Positions 27,395-36,335 of a stretch of 64,000 nt of DNA are shown piece after piece. Position 1 is the first letter of the stretch. Each line of letters begins with the position of its first letter. The stretch is taken from contig CAVONI010000001.1 of NCBI GenBank assembly GCA_963697285.1, forward strand, positions 463,075-527,074. The letters run 5' to 3'. The notes under the pieces were generated by a model. That model was not told the origin of the DNA, ran no database searches, and saw only the letters and a program-made list of their open reading frames with translations. Both the position numbers and the translations under genes were made by a program. Source of the stretch: JAEUQQ01 sp963697285. GTDB taxonomy: Bacteria > Acidobacteriota > Vicinamibacteria > Vicinamibacterales > JAFNAJ01.

Positions 27395-28405
27395 TCACGG
27401 CGACGGCTGTGCGGCCGCCAGCGCGACGCTCTGCGGGGCCGTCCCGGCATCCATCGCCCGGACGTCGACCCTGAGTTCCTTCGAGAAGAACGCGAAGCCC
27501 GGCTTGACGACGCTCAGCACCACGGGGTCGCCGTTCCTGGCCTTGATCTTCGTGAGGTTGAGGGTGAACTCGCCCTCGGTCGTCGTGGTCCTCTTCGTGC
27601 ACGCGGGCTCTTCGCACGTTGAAGGATCCTGCACCTCGCCCTCGCGCGACACCATCACGGTCGCCCCGTGGACCGGGCTCGAGCCGGGACCCGAGCCCGA
27701 CGTCACGCGTCCCTTCAGCACGAGGAACATCTCGGCGATCGAGGCCTGCGCTTCGTTCAACTGCTGGATGGTCGCCGCTTCGATTGCCGAATCATCGTGC
27801 GGCACTGGCGCCTGACGCAGGCCGGCGTAGACCAGCATCGCCAGGCCCGCCACGACGAGCACCAGTCCGGCCGCATTCCGCTTGAGCCACGACATCGTCC
27901 GCGTCCGCTTCTCGCCGGCCAGCGAGTAGAGCTCGCCCGAGAACTGCTGCAGGTCGTCGAGTGCCGGCTTGTAGGCCAGGAAGTCGAGCGGCGGCCTGTC
28001 GAGGCTCCTGCCCACAGCCTGCACGAGTTCGTGCAACTCCCCGTCGTTGTCGAGTTGCAGGCATCGCATGTCGGCGACGGGCGCCAGGAGCGGAACGAAG
28101 CGTGCCGAGGGCACGACGAAGATCGGCGGCGGCTTGTCGGCGCACCCGAGCCGGTTGCCCGCCTCGAGCCAGACCCACGGGCTCGCGGCCGCCTTGGGCG
28201 TGAGCAGCACGACCAGGGCCGGCACGGTGCGCAACTCGCCCACGATCGACCCGCGGATGCTCGCCGACGGCGCGACGCCGTGGCCTTCCTGCGACGACAG
28301 GAAGAAGTCGGACGGGTGCAGCCCGAGCGCGTCGCCCAGCAACGTGCAGACCTTCCGTGCGAGCGACTCGTCGCTGTGTGCGTGACTGATGAAGACCAGG
28401 GCCAT
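27395..28405 (-). CDS. TIR-domain transmembrane protein with C-terminal beta-sandwich
   Basis: 336 residues from the ATG at 28405; the open frame extends upstream to 28513 but lacks family similarity. Residues 1-130 are a TIR_2-type domain (ALVFISHAHSDESLARKV, FFLSSQEGHGV, PALVVLLTP), with SPWVWLEAGN carrying Glu81 where TIR NADases place the catalytic glutamate. A helix near residues 177-197 (GLVLVVAGLAMLVYAGL) spans the membrane, so TIR should be cytoplasmic. Residues 230-336 look like a carboxypeptidase-regulatory or Ig-like sandwich outside (TSGSGPGSSPVHGATVMVSR, TTEGEFTLNLTKIKA). A small secreted protein follows in the same operon. This could be a surface sensor with a TIR output. Activity is unproven. 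Confidence 0.75.
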   Translation of the reverse strand: MALVFISHAHSDESLARKVCTLLGDALGLHPSDFFLSSQEGHGVAPSASIRGSIVGELRTVPALVVLLTPKAAASPWVWLEAGNRLGCADKPPPIFVVPSARFVPLLAPVADMRCLQLDNDGELHELVQAVGRSLDRPPLDFLAYKPALDDLQQFSGELYSLAGEKRTRTMSWLKRNAAGLVLVVAGLAMLVYAGLRQAPVPHDDSAIEAATIQQLNEAQASIAEMFLVLKGRVTSGSGPGSSPVHGATVMVSREGEVQDPSTCEEPACTKRTTTTEGEFTLNLTKIKARNGDPVVLSVVKPGFAFFSKELRVDVRAMDAGTAPQSVALAAAQPSP

Positions 28406-28487
28406 GGTTGGCGCGCCGATCGCGACGTCCTTTGGCGAGATGATCTGCGCCACAGGGCACGGTGTCAAGGACGATGGCCCGGGTCGG

Positions 28488-29088
28488 TCAGAACGACACG
28501 ACCAGCGCCACACCGGGATTCCCCGAACGCAGCGGCCCCACGCCGATCGTCATCGTCTGCCGCGGCTCCGCGACATACCTCACGTGCGGCTTCGAGTGTG
28601 CAGCGTCGATGGCCCAGCCAGTGAGTGCGCCCACCCCGGTCACGACAGCTCCGCCCAGGACGTACCCGGCGGCCCACTCATCCATCTCGTTGCGGTCGAC
28701 CGCCACAGCGTAGGCGACCATGGCGAGGGCGAATCCCAAGCCGACGCCAGCGCCGATCAGCATGCCGTTGCGCGACGAGTCACGTGGGCGCTCGATCGAC
28801 AGGATCGCGCTGCGCGGAATCGTGAGGTCCATGACGCGCTTCGGTCGCCCGGACTCTCGCGCCTCTTCACGCACGTCAACGTCAACGTCGCCGAACCGGA
28901 TCAGCCGGCCCTTGACCCGGTCGCCCGTAGTCTGCACGACCGAGACGACGTCGCCGGGGCTCACCTCGCGCCGCAGTTCGTCGAACGTCACCGAGCGAAC
29001 CTGGGCGAGCGCTGGGGGGGCTCCGCACAGGAGCAGTGTCGCCGACAGGTACCGGTAGAGAAGGAATCCAGCAGGACGAGGTGCGCAT
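28488..29088 (-). CDS. Membrane-associated protein of unknown function (one frameshift)
   Basis: About 200 residues. The ATG at 29088 has GGGAGG five bases upstream; a one-base shift near 29050 joins MRTSSCWIPSL to YLSATLLLCGAPPALAQ, making a good signal peptide. Next is a small beta domain (FDELRREVSPGDVVSVVQTT, GRLIRFGDVDVDVR, IPRSAILSIERPRD), then two Gly-rich hydrophobic stretches (LIGAGVGLGFALAMVAYAV and YVLGGAVVTGVGALTGWAID), a glycine-zipper pattern. The end resembles a strand-type C-terminus (VALVVSF). A recurrent type in acidobacterial genomes; role unknown, perhaps envelope. Confidence 0.55.
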
Positions 29089-29187
29089 AACGCCTCCCTG
29101 TCACGTCGGCCGTCCAGGCCGGGTGACGCGACAGGGACGAAAGCACCCACGCGCGACGTGCCACGTCGGCCCGCCGAGCCAGTACGA

Positions 29188-30042
29188 TTATGAACCTGTT
29201 GGGCCAACCGCGATGCGCATTGCGCCGGGCTCCACGCGCACCTGGAACACGCACTCGCATCCCAGGTATTCGCCGTCACCCGACGCCGGCACGGGCGATC
29301 CGAACTCCAGGCTGGTCTCGCGCACCGGTGCCCACGTGAGCGTGCCGGGGGGCAACGCCCGGCCGAGCGACAGCGCGAACAGCGTCCGCGCAAGCGCGAC
29401 GCGGCTGCCGCCGCGCAGCGTCGCCATCTCGCAGACTCCATCGTCAGGCACCGAACCAGAGGGCAGGTGCAGGTTGCCGCCCAGGCGCGCCACGTTCGCG
29501 AGGAACACACCGGCAAGGGGATCTCGGCCGCGCGTGACGATCATCTGCGCAGCGGCCGCCCGGTACGCAAGGGCGCCGAGCCACGGCGCGCCTCGTCGCA
29601 TCCGGTCTGCGAGGCGCACCGCTTCGGCGACGGCGCAGAACACGCCGACCGTGAGCACGCGCCGGCCGTTGATCCGGATGACGTCGATGTCGCGATCCGC
29701 GCAGCCGAGCAAGGTCCGGGCAGCGTCGAGCGGCGACGCCGGCACGCCGAGGTATCCCGCCAGGTCGTTGGCGGATCCCACCGGCAGGATGCCGACACGC
29801 GTACCCGCAGACTGGAGTCCGTTCACCACGCGGTGCACGGTGCCATCACCGCCCGCGGCGACGATGAGCGACGCGCCACGCGCTTCGCACTCGCGCGCGG
29901 CGACGCTCGTCGCCTCTGCAGAGTCCGGCGTGATGAACTCCACGCGGCCGAGTGCCGACAGGATGCGCTCGACAGGCGCACGCCACGGCGGCTGGCGATA
30001 GCCGGCCGTGGGATTGGCGATGATCGAAACAGCCGGCGGCAT
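29188..30042 (-). CDS. Diacylglycerol kinase-family lipid kinase
   Basis: 284 residues, ATG at 30042. DAGK catalytic domain family (DgkB/YegS type), phosphorylating diacylglycerol or a related lipid. IIANPTAG is at the N-terminus, the nucleotide-binding GGDGT is near residue 65 (IVAAGGDGTVHRVVNGL), and LPVGSANDLAGYLG is the expected GTxNDFA-like segment. The C-terminal sandwich (residues 130-284) is complete with FGSPVPASGDGE. Size is usual for the family. It starts 12 bases after the stop of the DUF362 gene, so the two are probably one operon. Confidence 0.85.
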   Translation of the reverse strand: MPPAVSIIANPTAGYRQPPWRAPVERILSALGRVEFITPDSAEATSVAARECEARGASLIVAAGGDGTVHRVVNGLQSAGTRVGILPVGSANDLAGYLGVPASPLDAARTLLGCADRDIDVIRINGRRVLTVGVFCAVAEAVRLADRMRRGAPWLGALAYRAAAAQMIVTRGRDPLAGVFLANVARLGGNLHLPSGSVPDDGVCEMATLRGGSRVALARTLFALSLGRALPPGTLTWAPVRETSLEFGSPVPASGDGEYLGCECVFQVRVEPGAMRIAVGPTGS

Positions 30043-30054
30043 CCGTGGCGGAGG

Positions 30055-31053
30055 CTACCCCTGGGCGAGGATCAGCTTCAGCGAGTCGGCGACGGCTTTG
30101 CTCTCGGCGTCAGCGGTGACCAGGTCGATGGCGTCGGCGCTGGCGACGCCGAGCTGCAGGTCGACCGCACGCGCGATCTGCTCCTGCTCGAAGATCCGGC
30201 GACTCATGATGGCGTCGTTGGCGCCCAGCGATTTCAGCATGGCCACGCCGACCGCATCGACGGCCACGCGATCGTGGCCGGCGATCATGACGTTGGCCTG
30301 CTTCAGCTGGCCGCTCGACGGACCGCCATCCGTGAACGCCGACACGCCGTCGAGCACGATGAGCTGCGGCGTGTAGCCGGCGTTGAGTTCCGCGATCATC
30401 CGGCGCATGTCGGGAGAGCGGTGCATGCCGCGCCGGATCGACTTCGGCGTCAGGCCGACCGCGAGCTTCAGCGACATCGTGAACACGCCGCCGTAGCCGT
30501 GCGTCTTCAGGCAGCACGTCGAGACGTTGTACTCGGCGTTGACGACGAGGCGGGGCAGCGCGAACCCTTCGGTCCAGTGGCTGCTGGCCGATGGGAACGA
30601 CACCCACTCGTTCTCGGGCATCTCGTCGTAGTTGACGATGTCGAACCTGAGGTCACGCGCGAGATCGAACGTGCCCTTCTTCTCCATGACGCCGCGCGTC
30701 TGCGGCGGGCCGCTCGACTCGCCGAGCGTGATGCTGCGCGCGTTGCGCGCCTGCAACTCGGTCACGAGCTGGGTCAACGTGTCGTTGTGTGTCGATCCCG
30801 GCGTGTCGTCGGCGGTGTTGAAGTTCGGCTTGATGACGACCTGCTTGCCCGTGACGCCCTTCAGGTCGAGGAGTCGGAGCGCCTCGGTGACGCCGTGCTT
30901 CCGATCGCCGGTGCGGACGATGGCGACGCGGCTGCGGCGTTGACCGATCACCTGCGCCAGTCCCGCGGCGCTCAGCGTCGGCAGCAGGGCCATCCCCGCC
31001 GTCATCACGCGGATGAAGTTGCGTCGGTCGATGTCATGTGCCAGGCGAACCAT
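30055..31053 (-). CDS. DUF362-domain protein with twin-arginine-like leader
   Basis: 332 residues. The ATG at 31053 has GGAGG seven bases upstream; an earlier in-frame GTG at 31065 would overlap that site. The N-terminus DRRNFIRVMTAGMALLPT is a twin-arginine-type leader. The body matches DUF362 (PF04015): VVIKPNFNTADDTPGSTHND, SITLGESSGPPQTRG, STCCLKTHGYGGVFTMSLK. Some DUF362 proteins are tied to iron-sulfur or polysaccharide functions, but no activity is known and no ferredoxin domain is attached here. It heads an operon with the lipid kinase. Confidence 0.8.
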   Translation of the reverse strand: MVRLAHDIDRRNFIRVMTAGMALLPTLSAAGLAQVIGQRRSRVAIVRTGDRKHGVTEALRLLDLKGVTGKQVVIKPNFNTADDTPGSTHNDTLTQLVTELQARNARSITLGESSGPPQTRGVMEKKGTFDLARDLRFDIVNYDEMPENEWVSFPSASSHWTEGFALPRLVVNAEYNVSTCCLKTHGYGGVFTMSLKLAVGLTPKSIRRGMHRSPDMRRMIAELNAGYTPQLIVLDGVSAFTDGGPSSGQLKQANVMIAGHDRVAVDAVGVAMLKSLGANDAIMSRRIFEQEQIARAVDLQLGVASADAIDLVTADAESKAVADSLKLILAQG

Positions 31054-31160
31054 GCGATCCTCCACGACGGTGAGGCGCGGATAGAGGCGGGCATCGTGCA
31101 GATGCGCGTCCGCGGCCGTGTCGGCAGAATCCTACGCCTGTCGAGGTGCCCGCGCCAGCC

Positions 31161-32030
31161 TCAGCGTTCTCCCGCGAGGTATCCGGGACGCGCCCGCGAC
31201 GTTGCGTTCTTCCCCTTGATGCGCACCGTGATGGGGTGCCATCCACCGGAGGCCACGCCGCTCGGCGTGTAGCCAATCACGTACCGCTGGCGGAACTCCT
31301 CGAGGATGCCTTCGAAGGCGGCGCCGATGTCCTTCGTCGACTCGACTTCGAACTGCCGGCCGCCCGTCTGATCGGTCAGCGCGCGCAGGAAGGGCGACAC
31401 GCCCATGCGTCGCACCGACACGCCGTACACGACGACGTCGGTACGCTTCGCGATGTCGAGCACCGCTTCGGGGCGCAGCCAGCTCGCGGTGTCGGCGCCG
31501 TCGCTGAACACGATCACGAGCGCGCGCCCGACGTCCGACTCTCCGACCATCATCGCGCTGTACGTCGCGTCGATCAGCGACGTGTCGCCGCCTGCCCAGG
31601 CGCGTTCGAGGGCGCGCGTGACCTTCTGCGCGTCGGTCGTGAGCCCCGAGCGGAGCCGCACGGGATGGCTGAACAGGACGAGCGCCGCCTGGTCGCTGGG
31701 CCCGAGCCGTTCGAGCACGGCGCGACTTGCGGCCGTCAAATGCGCCAGTCGTTCGCCGGCCACGCTCTCACTGAGGTCGAGTGCCAGCACCACGTTCAGC
31801 GGGAGTTGCTCGAAGCTGACCAGGTCGACGGTCTGCAGCACCCCGTTGTCGAGCACCTCGAAGTCGGCGGGGCCGAGCCCGGTGAGCGGCCGGCCGGCGC
31901 TCGTCACGAGGACGTCCACCCGCACGACCTCGGTCGTCGCCTTGAACGTGGGGACGTCCTGAGCCTGGGCGCTGATCTGGCCCATCGTGCCCAACAGTCC
32001 GCCGACCAGGCACCACGCGATCAGCTTCAT
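31161..32030 (-). CDS. VWFA-related protein (acidobacterial type)
   Basis: 289 residues from the ATG at 32030, which overlaps the stop of the upstream TPR gene by four bases (translational coupling). Signal peptide MKLIAWCLVGGLLGTMG. Then FKATTEVVRVDVLVTSAGRP and PADFEVLDNGVLQTVDLVSF, the hallmark opening of the VWFA-related acidobacterial domain (TIGR03436), and a von Willebrand A fold with the metal-site pattern DLSESVAG (DxSxS) at about residue 86. The C-terminus GILEEFRQRYVIGYTPS is typical of the family. It probably works with the coupled TPR protein at the cell envelope; ligand unknown. Confidence 0.9.
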   Translation of the reverse strand: MKLIAWCLVGGLLGTMGQISAQAQDVPTFKATTEVVRVDVLVTSAGRPLTGLGPADFEVLDNGVLQTVDLVSFEQLPLNVVLALDLSESVAGERLAHLTAASRAVLERLGPSDQAALVLFSHPVRLRSGLTTDAQKVTRALERAWAGGDTSLIDATYSAMMVGESDVGRALVIVFSDGADTASWLRPEAVLDIAKRTDVVVYGVSVRRMGVSPFLRALTDQTGGRQFEVESTKDIGAAFEGILEEFRQRYVIGYTPSGVASGGWHPITVRIKGKNATSRARPGYLAGER

Positions 32031-33361
32031 GGCAGCCGCCCCTCGTCGAGGCGCGCCCGGGCGCCGTCGAGCCACTCGACCGCGTGCCGCCCGGGCGCCC
32101 TGAGGAACGACCACCAGGGATCATCGTCGAAATCGGCGCGTGACGGCAGGCGCGTGAGGCGATCCAGGGCATCCATGGCGCCGGCCCGATCGCCGCGCGC
32201 ACGGGCCAGATGGCTCAACGCCAGCAACGGCGACTGCGCGTTCGGGAACAAGGCGTGCGCGCGCTCGAAACACGTCCGCGCTTCGTCCGTACGTCCGAGC
32301 GCCATTTCCTGTTCACCGAGGAACAGCGCCGCGAAGTACTGCAACTCTCGTTCATCGTCTGCGACGATGGCCTCACGCAGGAGTGCGACAGCCTCGTCTG
32401 GCGAGCCTTCGTCGGCGAACACCCGGCCCAGCAGGAGTCGCGCTTCGACGAGGCCGGGGTCGAGCCGCACGGCGTCCTGGTAGGCCTGCCTGGCGCGGCG
32501 GAGTTCCGCATCGCGCGAGCCGACGCCCAAAGAAACGCCAGGCGACATGACGATGGTGGCGATCGCTGCCTGGATACGCGGCGACGACAGCGCATGGTGT
32601 TGCACGCCGGCCATCATCGCCAGCACCGCATCACGCGGCAACACCTGGCGGCCTTCGTCCAGGTGTGGCTTCAGTTCGCCGTAAGCCCGCTGGTCCACGA
32701 GGTGCGCTGCTACCGCGCGATACCACAGGCCGACGGCCGGGTCAGCCTGCGGGCTGGGGCGCACGCGGTCGAGCAACCGCCTGGCGAAGCCCCAATGGTC
32801 GCTGTTGAGGCCATAACCCGTGAACTGTCCATCGAGGACGGTCACCGATGTCGCGCGACCCGCGCGTGATGTGTCAGCCGGGCCGGCCCGCAGGCGTTCC
32901 TCCACGAGCGCCGCGATGTCGGTGTGGAGGACGACAGCGCGTTTCAGGATGCGCGTCGCGTCGCCCTCGAGCAGTTCGCCGGCCGTCAGGCCGAGCCACC
33001 CGGCGCTCTCGCTGCTCTCGGCGAATGCGGCACGCGACTCGCGGGGCATCGCGCGGACGGCCTTCTGCGCGTCCTTCATCGCGGCGGCCAGTGCGGCGAG
33101 CACGTGTTCCAGGCGCCCTTGCGGCCACGGCGCGATCTCGAACGCGGGGCCGTCGAACTCGCCGGGCACGTGGCGGGCGACGGCCAGGCGCCAGGTCTTC
33201 AGGTTGTCGAGGCCGGGCGCGGTTGGCGGGCCCTGGGCTCCGACGGTCGCGTGCCACGGCGTGGCACCGGCGATCGCCAGCACGACGACCAGCATCACCA
33301 GCCCGTGACGACGATCAAGGCCACTGGTTCGGGTCACGCCGAGTCGGGACGAGGCGCCCAT
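32027..33361 (-). CDS. TPR-repeat exported protein
   Basis: 444 residues from the ATG at 33361 (a GTG lies one codon earlier). A basic N-terminus is followed by a hydrophobic stretch (GLVMLVVVLAIAGA), so it is exported or membrane-anchored. Residues 50-160 carry AVARHVPGEFDGPAFEIAPW. The second half has clear TPR helices (ARQAYQDAVRLDPGLVEARL, DEAVALLREAIV, DEARTCFERAHALFPNAQ). Coupled by an ATGA overlap to the VWFA gene downstream. The start lies 24 bases from that of the divergent MFS gene, so the two promoters must overlap. Confidence 0.8.
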   Translation of the reverse strand: MGASSRLGVTRTSGLDRRHGLVMLVVVLAIAGATPWHATVGAQGPPTAPGLDNLKTWRLAVARHVPGEFDGPAFEIAPWPQGRLEHVLAALAAAMKDAQKAVRAMPRESRAAFAESSESAGWLGLTAGELLEGDATRILKRAVVLHTDIAALVEERLRAGPADTSRAGRATSVTVLDGQFTGYGLNSDHWGFARRLLDRVRPSPQADPAVGLWYRAVAAHLVDQRAYGELKPHLDEGRQVLPRDAVLAMMAGVQHHALSSPRIQAAIATIVMSPGVSLGVGSRDAELRRARQAYQDAVRLDPGLVEARLLLGRVFADEGSPDEAVALLREAIVADDERELQYFAALFLGEQEMALGRTDEARTCFERAHALFPNAQSPLLALSHLARARGDRAGAMDALDRLTRLPSRADFDDDPWWSFLRAPGRHAVEWLDGARARLDEGRLP

Positions 33362-33385
33362 CACGCGTCCATTAGAATCCTCCGC

Positions 33386-34693
33386 ATGCCTGATGTCGAG
33401 ATGCAGGGGTCACGCCCCGAGCCGCCAGCAACCTACCGTTGGATCGTGTTGCTCTTCCTCAGCCTCGCCATGGCGGGGAACTACTACGTCTACGACAGCA
33501 TCGCGCCGGTCGCCGACCTGCTGTCGTCGCAACTCGGCTACAGCGACACGCAGATCGGCTGGCTGTACTCGATCTACAGCGTGTCGGCGATCGCCACGCT
33601 GCTGCTTGGCGGCGTGCTCGTCGATCGCGTTGGCGTGCGGAAGGCGGGACTCGCCTTCGCGCTGCTGTGCCTCCTGGGCGCGGCGATCACCGCCTCGTCT
33701 GGCTCCTACACTGCGATGCTGGCGGGACGCTTCGTCCTGGGACTCGGCGCCGAGTCGCTCATCGTGGCGGTCACGACCGCCCTCGCGAAGTGGTTCCGCG
33801 GCAAGGAACTCGGCTTCGCCTTCGGCGTGAACCTGCTCGTCGCGCGACTGGCGTCGGTGGCGGCCGACAACTCGCCAACCTGGGCGCAGGCGGTCTACCA
33901 GACGTGGCGTGGTCCTCTTGCGATTGCGGTCGTCGCAGGCGCGATCGGCGTGATCGGCGCAGCGGTGTACTGGCTGCTCGAGGCGCGCGCCGAGCGCGTC
34001 TACACACTCGGGACCGCGGGTGAGGCCGATCGCCTCGTGGTGGCTGACCTGTTCAGGTTCACACGCTCCTACTGGCTCATCGTCGGCCTGTGCCTGGTCT
34101 TCTACTCGGCGGTGTTCCCGTTCCGCTCGTTCGCGGTGAAGTTCTTCATCGAGGCGCACGGCGCCACGCGCGAACTCGGCGGCTTCCTCAACAGCGTGCT
34201 GCCGATGTCGGCGATGATCGCGACGCCGCTCTTCGGCCTCCTCGTCGATCGCGTCGGGCGCCGCGCGCTGTTCATGCTTGCCGGCTCTGTGCTGCTGGTG
34301 CCGGCCTTCGTGCTGCTCGTGCCCGGCCTCGGCCTGGCGCCGTCGCTCTACCTGCCGATCGCACTGCTTGGCATCGCGTTCTCGCTGATCCCAGCCGTCA
34401 TGTGGCCGTCGGTCACCTATGTCGTCGAGCCGCACCGTCTCGGCACCGCCTACGCGCTCATGACGCTGCTGCAGCAGGTGGGCGTGCTCGCGCTCAACTG
34501 GGGCATCGGCGCGGCCAACGATGCGTCGGGCGCGAGCGCGCAGAACCCCGGGGGCTACGCGCCCGGCATGTGGTTGTTCTCGGTGATGGGCGTCGCGGGC
34601 GTCGTGTGCGCGCTGCTGCTGCGGCGTGCAGAGACCGGCCCCGGCGCGCACGGGCTCGAGACGATCACGGTCAAGAGCGGACACCCGGCGTAG
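33386..34693 (+). CDS. MFS transporter
   Basis: 435 residues, ATG at 33386. Twelve hydrophobic helices are spaced as in the major facilitator superfamily. LVDRVGVRKAG between helices 2 and 3 is the MFS loop motif (GxxxDRxGxR-like) and is repeated in the second half as LVDRVGRRALF, the internal pseudo-symmetry of the family. Helix 1 is WIVLLFLSLAMAGNYYVYDS. Substrate cannot be told. A TAGAAT box at 33373-33378 lies only eight bases before the ATG, so the transcript may be leaderless. Divergent from the TPR/VWFA operon; a hairpin follows at 34723. Confidence 0.85.
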   Translation: MPDVEMQGSRPEPPATYRWIVLLFLSLAMAGNYYVYDSIAPVADLLSSQLGYSDTQIGWLYSIYSVSAIATLLLGGVLVDRVGVRKAGLAFALLCLLGAAITASSGSYTAMLAGRFVLGLGAESLIVAVTTALAKWFRGKELGFAFGVNLLVARLASVAADNSPTWAQAVYQTWRGPLAIAVVAGAIGVIGAAVYWLLEARAERVYTLGTAGEADRLVVADLFRFTRSYWLIVGLCLVFYSAVFPFRSFAVKFFIEAHGATRELGGFLNSVLPMSAMIATPLFGLLVDRVGRRALFMLAGSVLLVPAFVLLVPGLGLAPSLYLPIALLGIAFSLIPAVMWPSVTYVVEPHRLGTAYALMTLLQQVGVLALNWGIGAANDASGASAQNPGGYAPGMWLFSVMGVAGVVCALLLRRAETGPGAHGLETITVKSGHPA

Positions 34694-34722
34694 GGTGGGC
34701 GGGCCGCACGGGGGCGGAGGAC

Positions 34723-34744
34723 GGGCCGCACTGGGGTGCGGCCC
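34723..34744 (+). terminator. GGGCCGCAC hairpin after the MFS gene
   Basis: GGGCCGCAC (34723-34731) pairs with GTGCGGCCC (34736-34744). The same stem recurs after recR at 45187-45208, so it may be a dispersed GC-rich unit that also ends transcripts. Confidence 0.6.
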
Positions 34745-34756
34745 CTACACCTGGCC

Positions 34757-34890
34757 GTGTTAGCGGGTGGTGTTACGGGTGACGGGGCGCGGTGTGACGG
34801 GTGACGGGTGGCGGTGTTGCGGGGCGACGGGTGACGGGTGACGGTGCGACGTGGGGCGGCGTGACGGGGCGCGGTGTGACGGGGCGCGGC
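34757..34890. repeat. Low-complexity GTGACGGG-type repeat tract
   Basis: Many imperfect copies of GTGACGGG, GGTGACGGGT and GGGGCGCGGTGTGAC in about 130 bases, reaching to the stop codon of the ABC1 kinase gene at 34892. Non-coding; prone to slippage and assembly error. Confidence 0.8.
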
Positions 34891-34891
34891 G

Positions 34892-36214
34892 TTACGGGTG
34901 CGCTTCGGCGCGCTCGACGATGGCCAGGACGATGTCGCGCCACCGCGCCGTGGCGCGCAGTCGTCCAAGGTTGCCGAAGTGGCCGCCCAGGGTGCGGTGG
35001 ACGAACACGATGTCGGGCGGGAAGCGGAGCTCGACCGCTTCGCCCGCGTGCGCCCATCCCAGCGTGAGCACGCGATTGTAGAACTCCGGATCGGCACCGA
35101 ACGTGTAGGACGCGTCTTCGGCGACGATGCCCTTGAACAGCTCGAGGAACGGTGTCGTGGTGTCTGACGAGAGCGGCGAGCCGTCGGCGAAGCCGATGCC
35201 CATCTCGTCGAGGATGCGCGGGATCGCCGCCCGCTGGCCATCGAGCACGGCCCGCAACAAGCCCGCGTAGCCACGCGCGACCGCCTCGGGCACTTCCTTC
35301 ACGCAGCCCAGGTCGTAGACGACGATGCGGCCGTCGTCGCGGAAGGCGAAGTTCGAGAAGTTCGGATCGGCGTGCAGCAACCGGTGCTCGAAGAGTCCGC
35401 GGAACACCCACTCGAACAGCACGACGCCCCAGCGGTTGCGCAGGGATTGCGGATAGCGATCCGAGCAGGCTTCGTCTGGCGGGATGCCTGCCACGTACTC
35501 CATGGTGAGCACGTTCCGCGTCGTCGCCTCGTCCACGACCGAGGGGATGATGATCTGGGGCAGGTGCGCGTGGAGGGCCGCCGCGCGGCGCAGCGACGCC
35601 GCTTCGCGCGTGTAATCGAGTTCCTCGAACAGGCGATCGCGGATCTCGCCCCAGATCGGCGCGAAGTCGGCTTCGGAGAACAGCCCGAAGAGGCTGCCCG
35701 CCAGCACGCGCAGGTTCGACAGGTCGGCGCGGATGATCTTGTCGATCGCGGGATACTGGATCTTCACCGCGACGCGCCGGCCATCGCGCAGCGTGGCGCC
35801 GTGCACCTGGCCGATCGACGCCGACGCGAAGGGTGTCGGATCGAACGTGGCGAACAGCTCGTCGAAATTCCGCAGCGCGAAGCGGGCTTCGCCCTCCATG
35901 ACCTCGCTCGGGACGCTGGGGGCGCTCCGCTGCAGCGAACTCAGCACCTCGGCGACGCCTGGCGGCAGCAGTTCGGCGTGCAGGCTGAGCATCTGGCCGA
36001 CCTTCATCGCGCCGCCCTTGAGGCGGCCGAGCGTCTCGACGACCTTCGTCGCATTGCGGACGAGAAGCTCTGCGCGGTGCGCCGCGCGCGCATCAGGGTC
36101 GCGCGCCAGGTCGGCAACGCTGGCCGTCAGCAACGAGGCCCCGACGCGCCCCGCCAGCGTGCCGAGTGACAGGAAACGCCTGACCGCAGACGTGAGGATG
36201 GGGGCGTCGGCCAC
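34892..36214 (-). CDS. ABC1/UbiB-family atypical kinase
   Basis: 440 residues, ATG at 36214. ABC1 (UbiB/COQ8-like) family, atypical kinases linked to quinone and isoprenoid lipid metabolism. The signature KxGQ is KVGQMLSLHAELLPP near residue 71, ASIGQVHGATLRDGRRVAVK is the modified nucleotide loop with the VAIK-type lysine, LLHADPNFSNF the catalytic loop, and VYDLGCVKE the metal-binding DFG-like segment. Length suits the family. No quinone-biosynthesis gene is adjacent, so the target is open. The gene ends in the low-complexity tract. Confidence 0.88.
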   Translation of the reverse strand: MADAPILTSAVRRFLSLGTLAGRVGASLLTASVADLARDPDARAAHRAELLVRNATKVVETLGRLKGGAMKVGQMLSLHAELLPPGVAEVLSSLQRSAPSVPSEVMEGEARFALRNFDELFATFDPTPFASASIGQVHGATLRDGRRVAVKIQYPAIDKIIRADLSNLRVLAGSLFGLFSEADFAPIWGEIRDRLFEELDYTREAASLRRAAALHAHLPQIIIPSVVDEATTRNVLTMEYVAGIPPDEACSDRYPQSLRNRWGVVLFEWVFRGLFEHRLLHADPNFSNFAFRDDGRIVVYDLGCVKEVPEAVARGYAGLLRAVLDGQRAAIPRILDEMGIGFADGSPLSSDTTTPFLELFKGIVAEDASYTFGADPEFYNRVLTLGWAHAGEAVELRFPPDIVFVHRTLGGHFGNLGRLRATARWRDIVLAIVERAEAHP

Positions 36215-36292
36215 GGTGGTGATCGTAGCGCGTCAGGCCCCAACGGCGTGAACGCCGGCGCCCGCGCCATGAGGCCGAGCGACCGGATGGTG

Positions 36293-36328
36293 GCGGGTGC
36301 CGAGCCACCGCGGTGGGCCGGCACCCGC
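36293..36328 (-). terminator. Strong hairpin after PEP-CTERM gene 3
   Basis: GCGGGTGCCG (36293-36302) pairs perfectly with CGGCACCCGC (36319-36328), and the loop itself contains CCACCGCGGTGG, which extends the fold. It lies eight bases beyond the PEP-CTERM gene stop and about 80 bases upstream of the ABC1 start, so it separates two same-strand genes. Confidence 0.7.
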
Positions 36329-36335
36329 GCAAGAC

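Noticed and set aside
34757..34890. Short plus-strand genes in the GTGACGGG tract
   Set aside because: The frames are made of repeated G-rich units without start signals; treated as low-complexity DNA.
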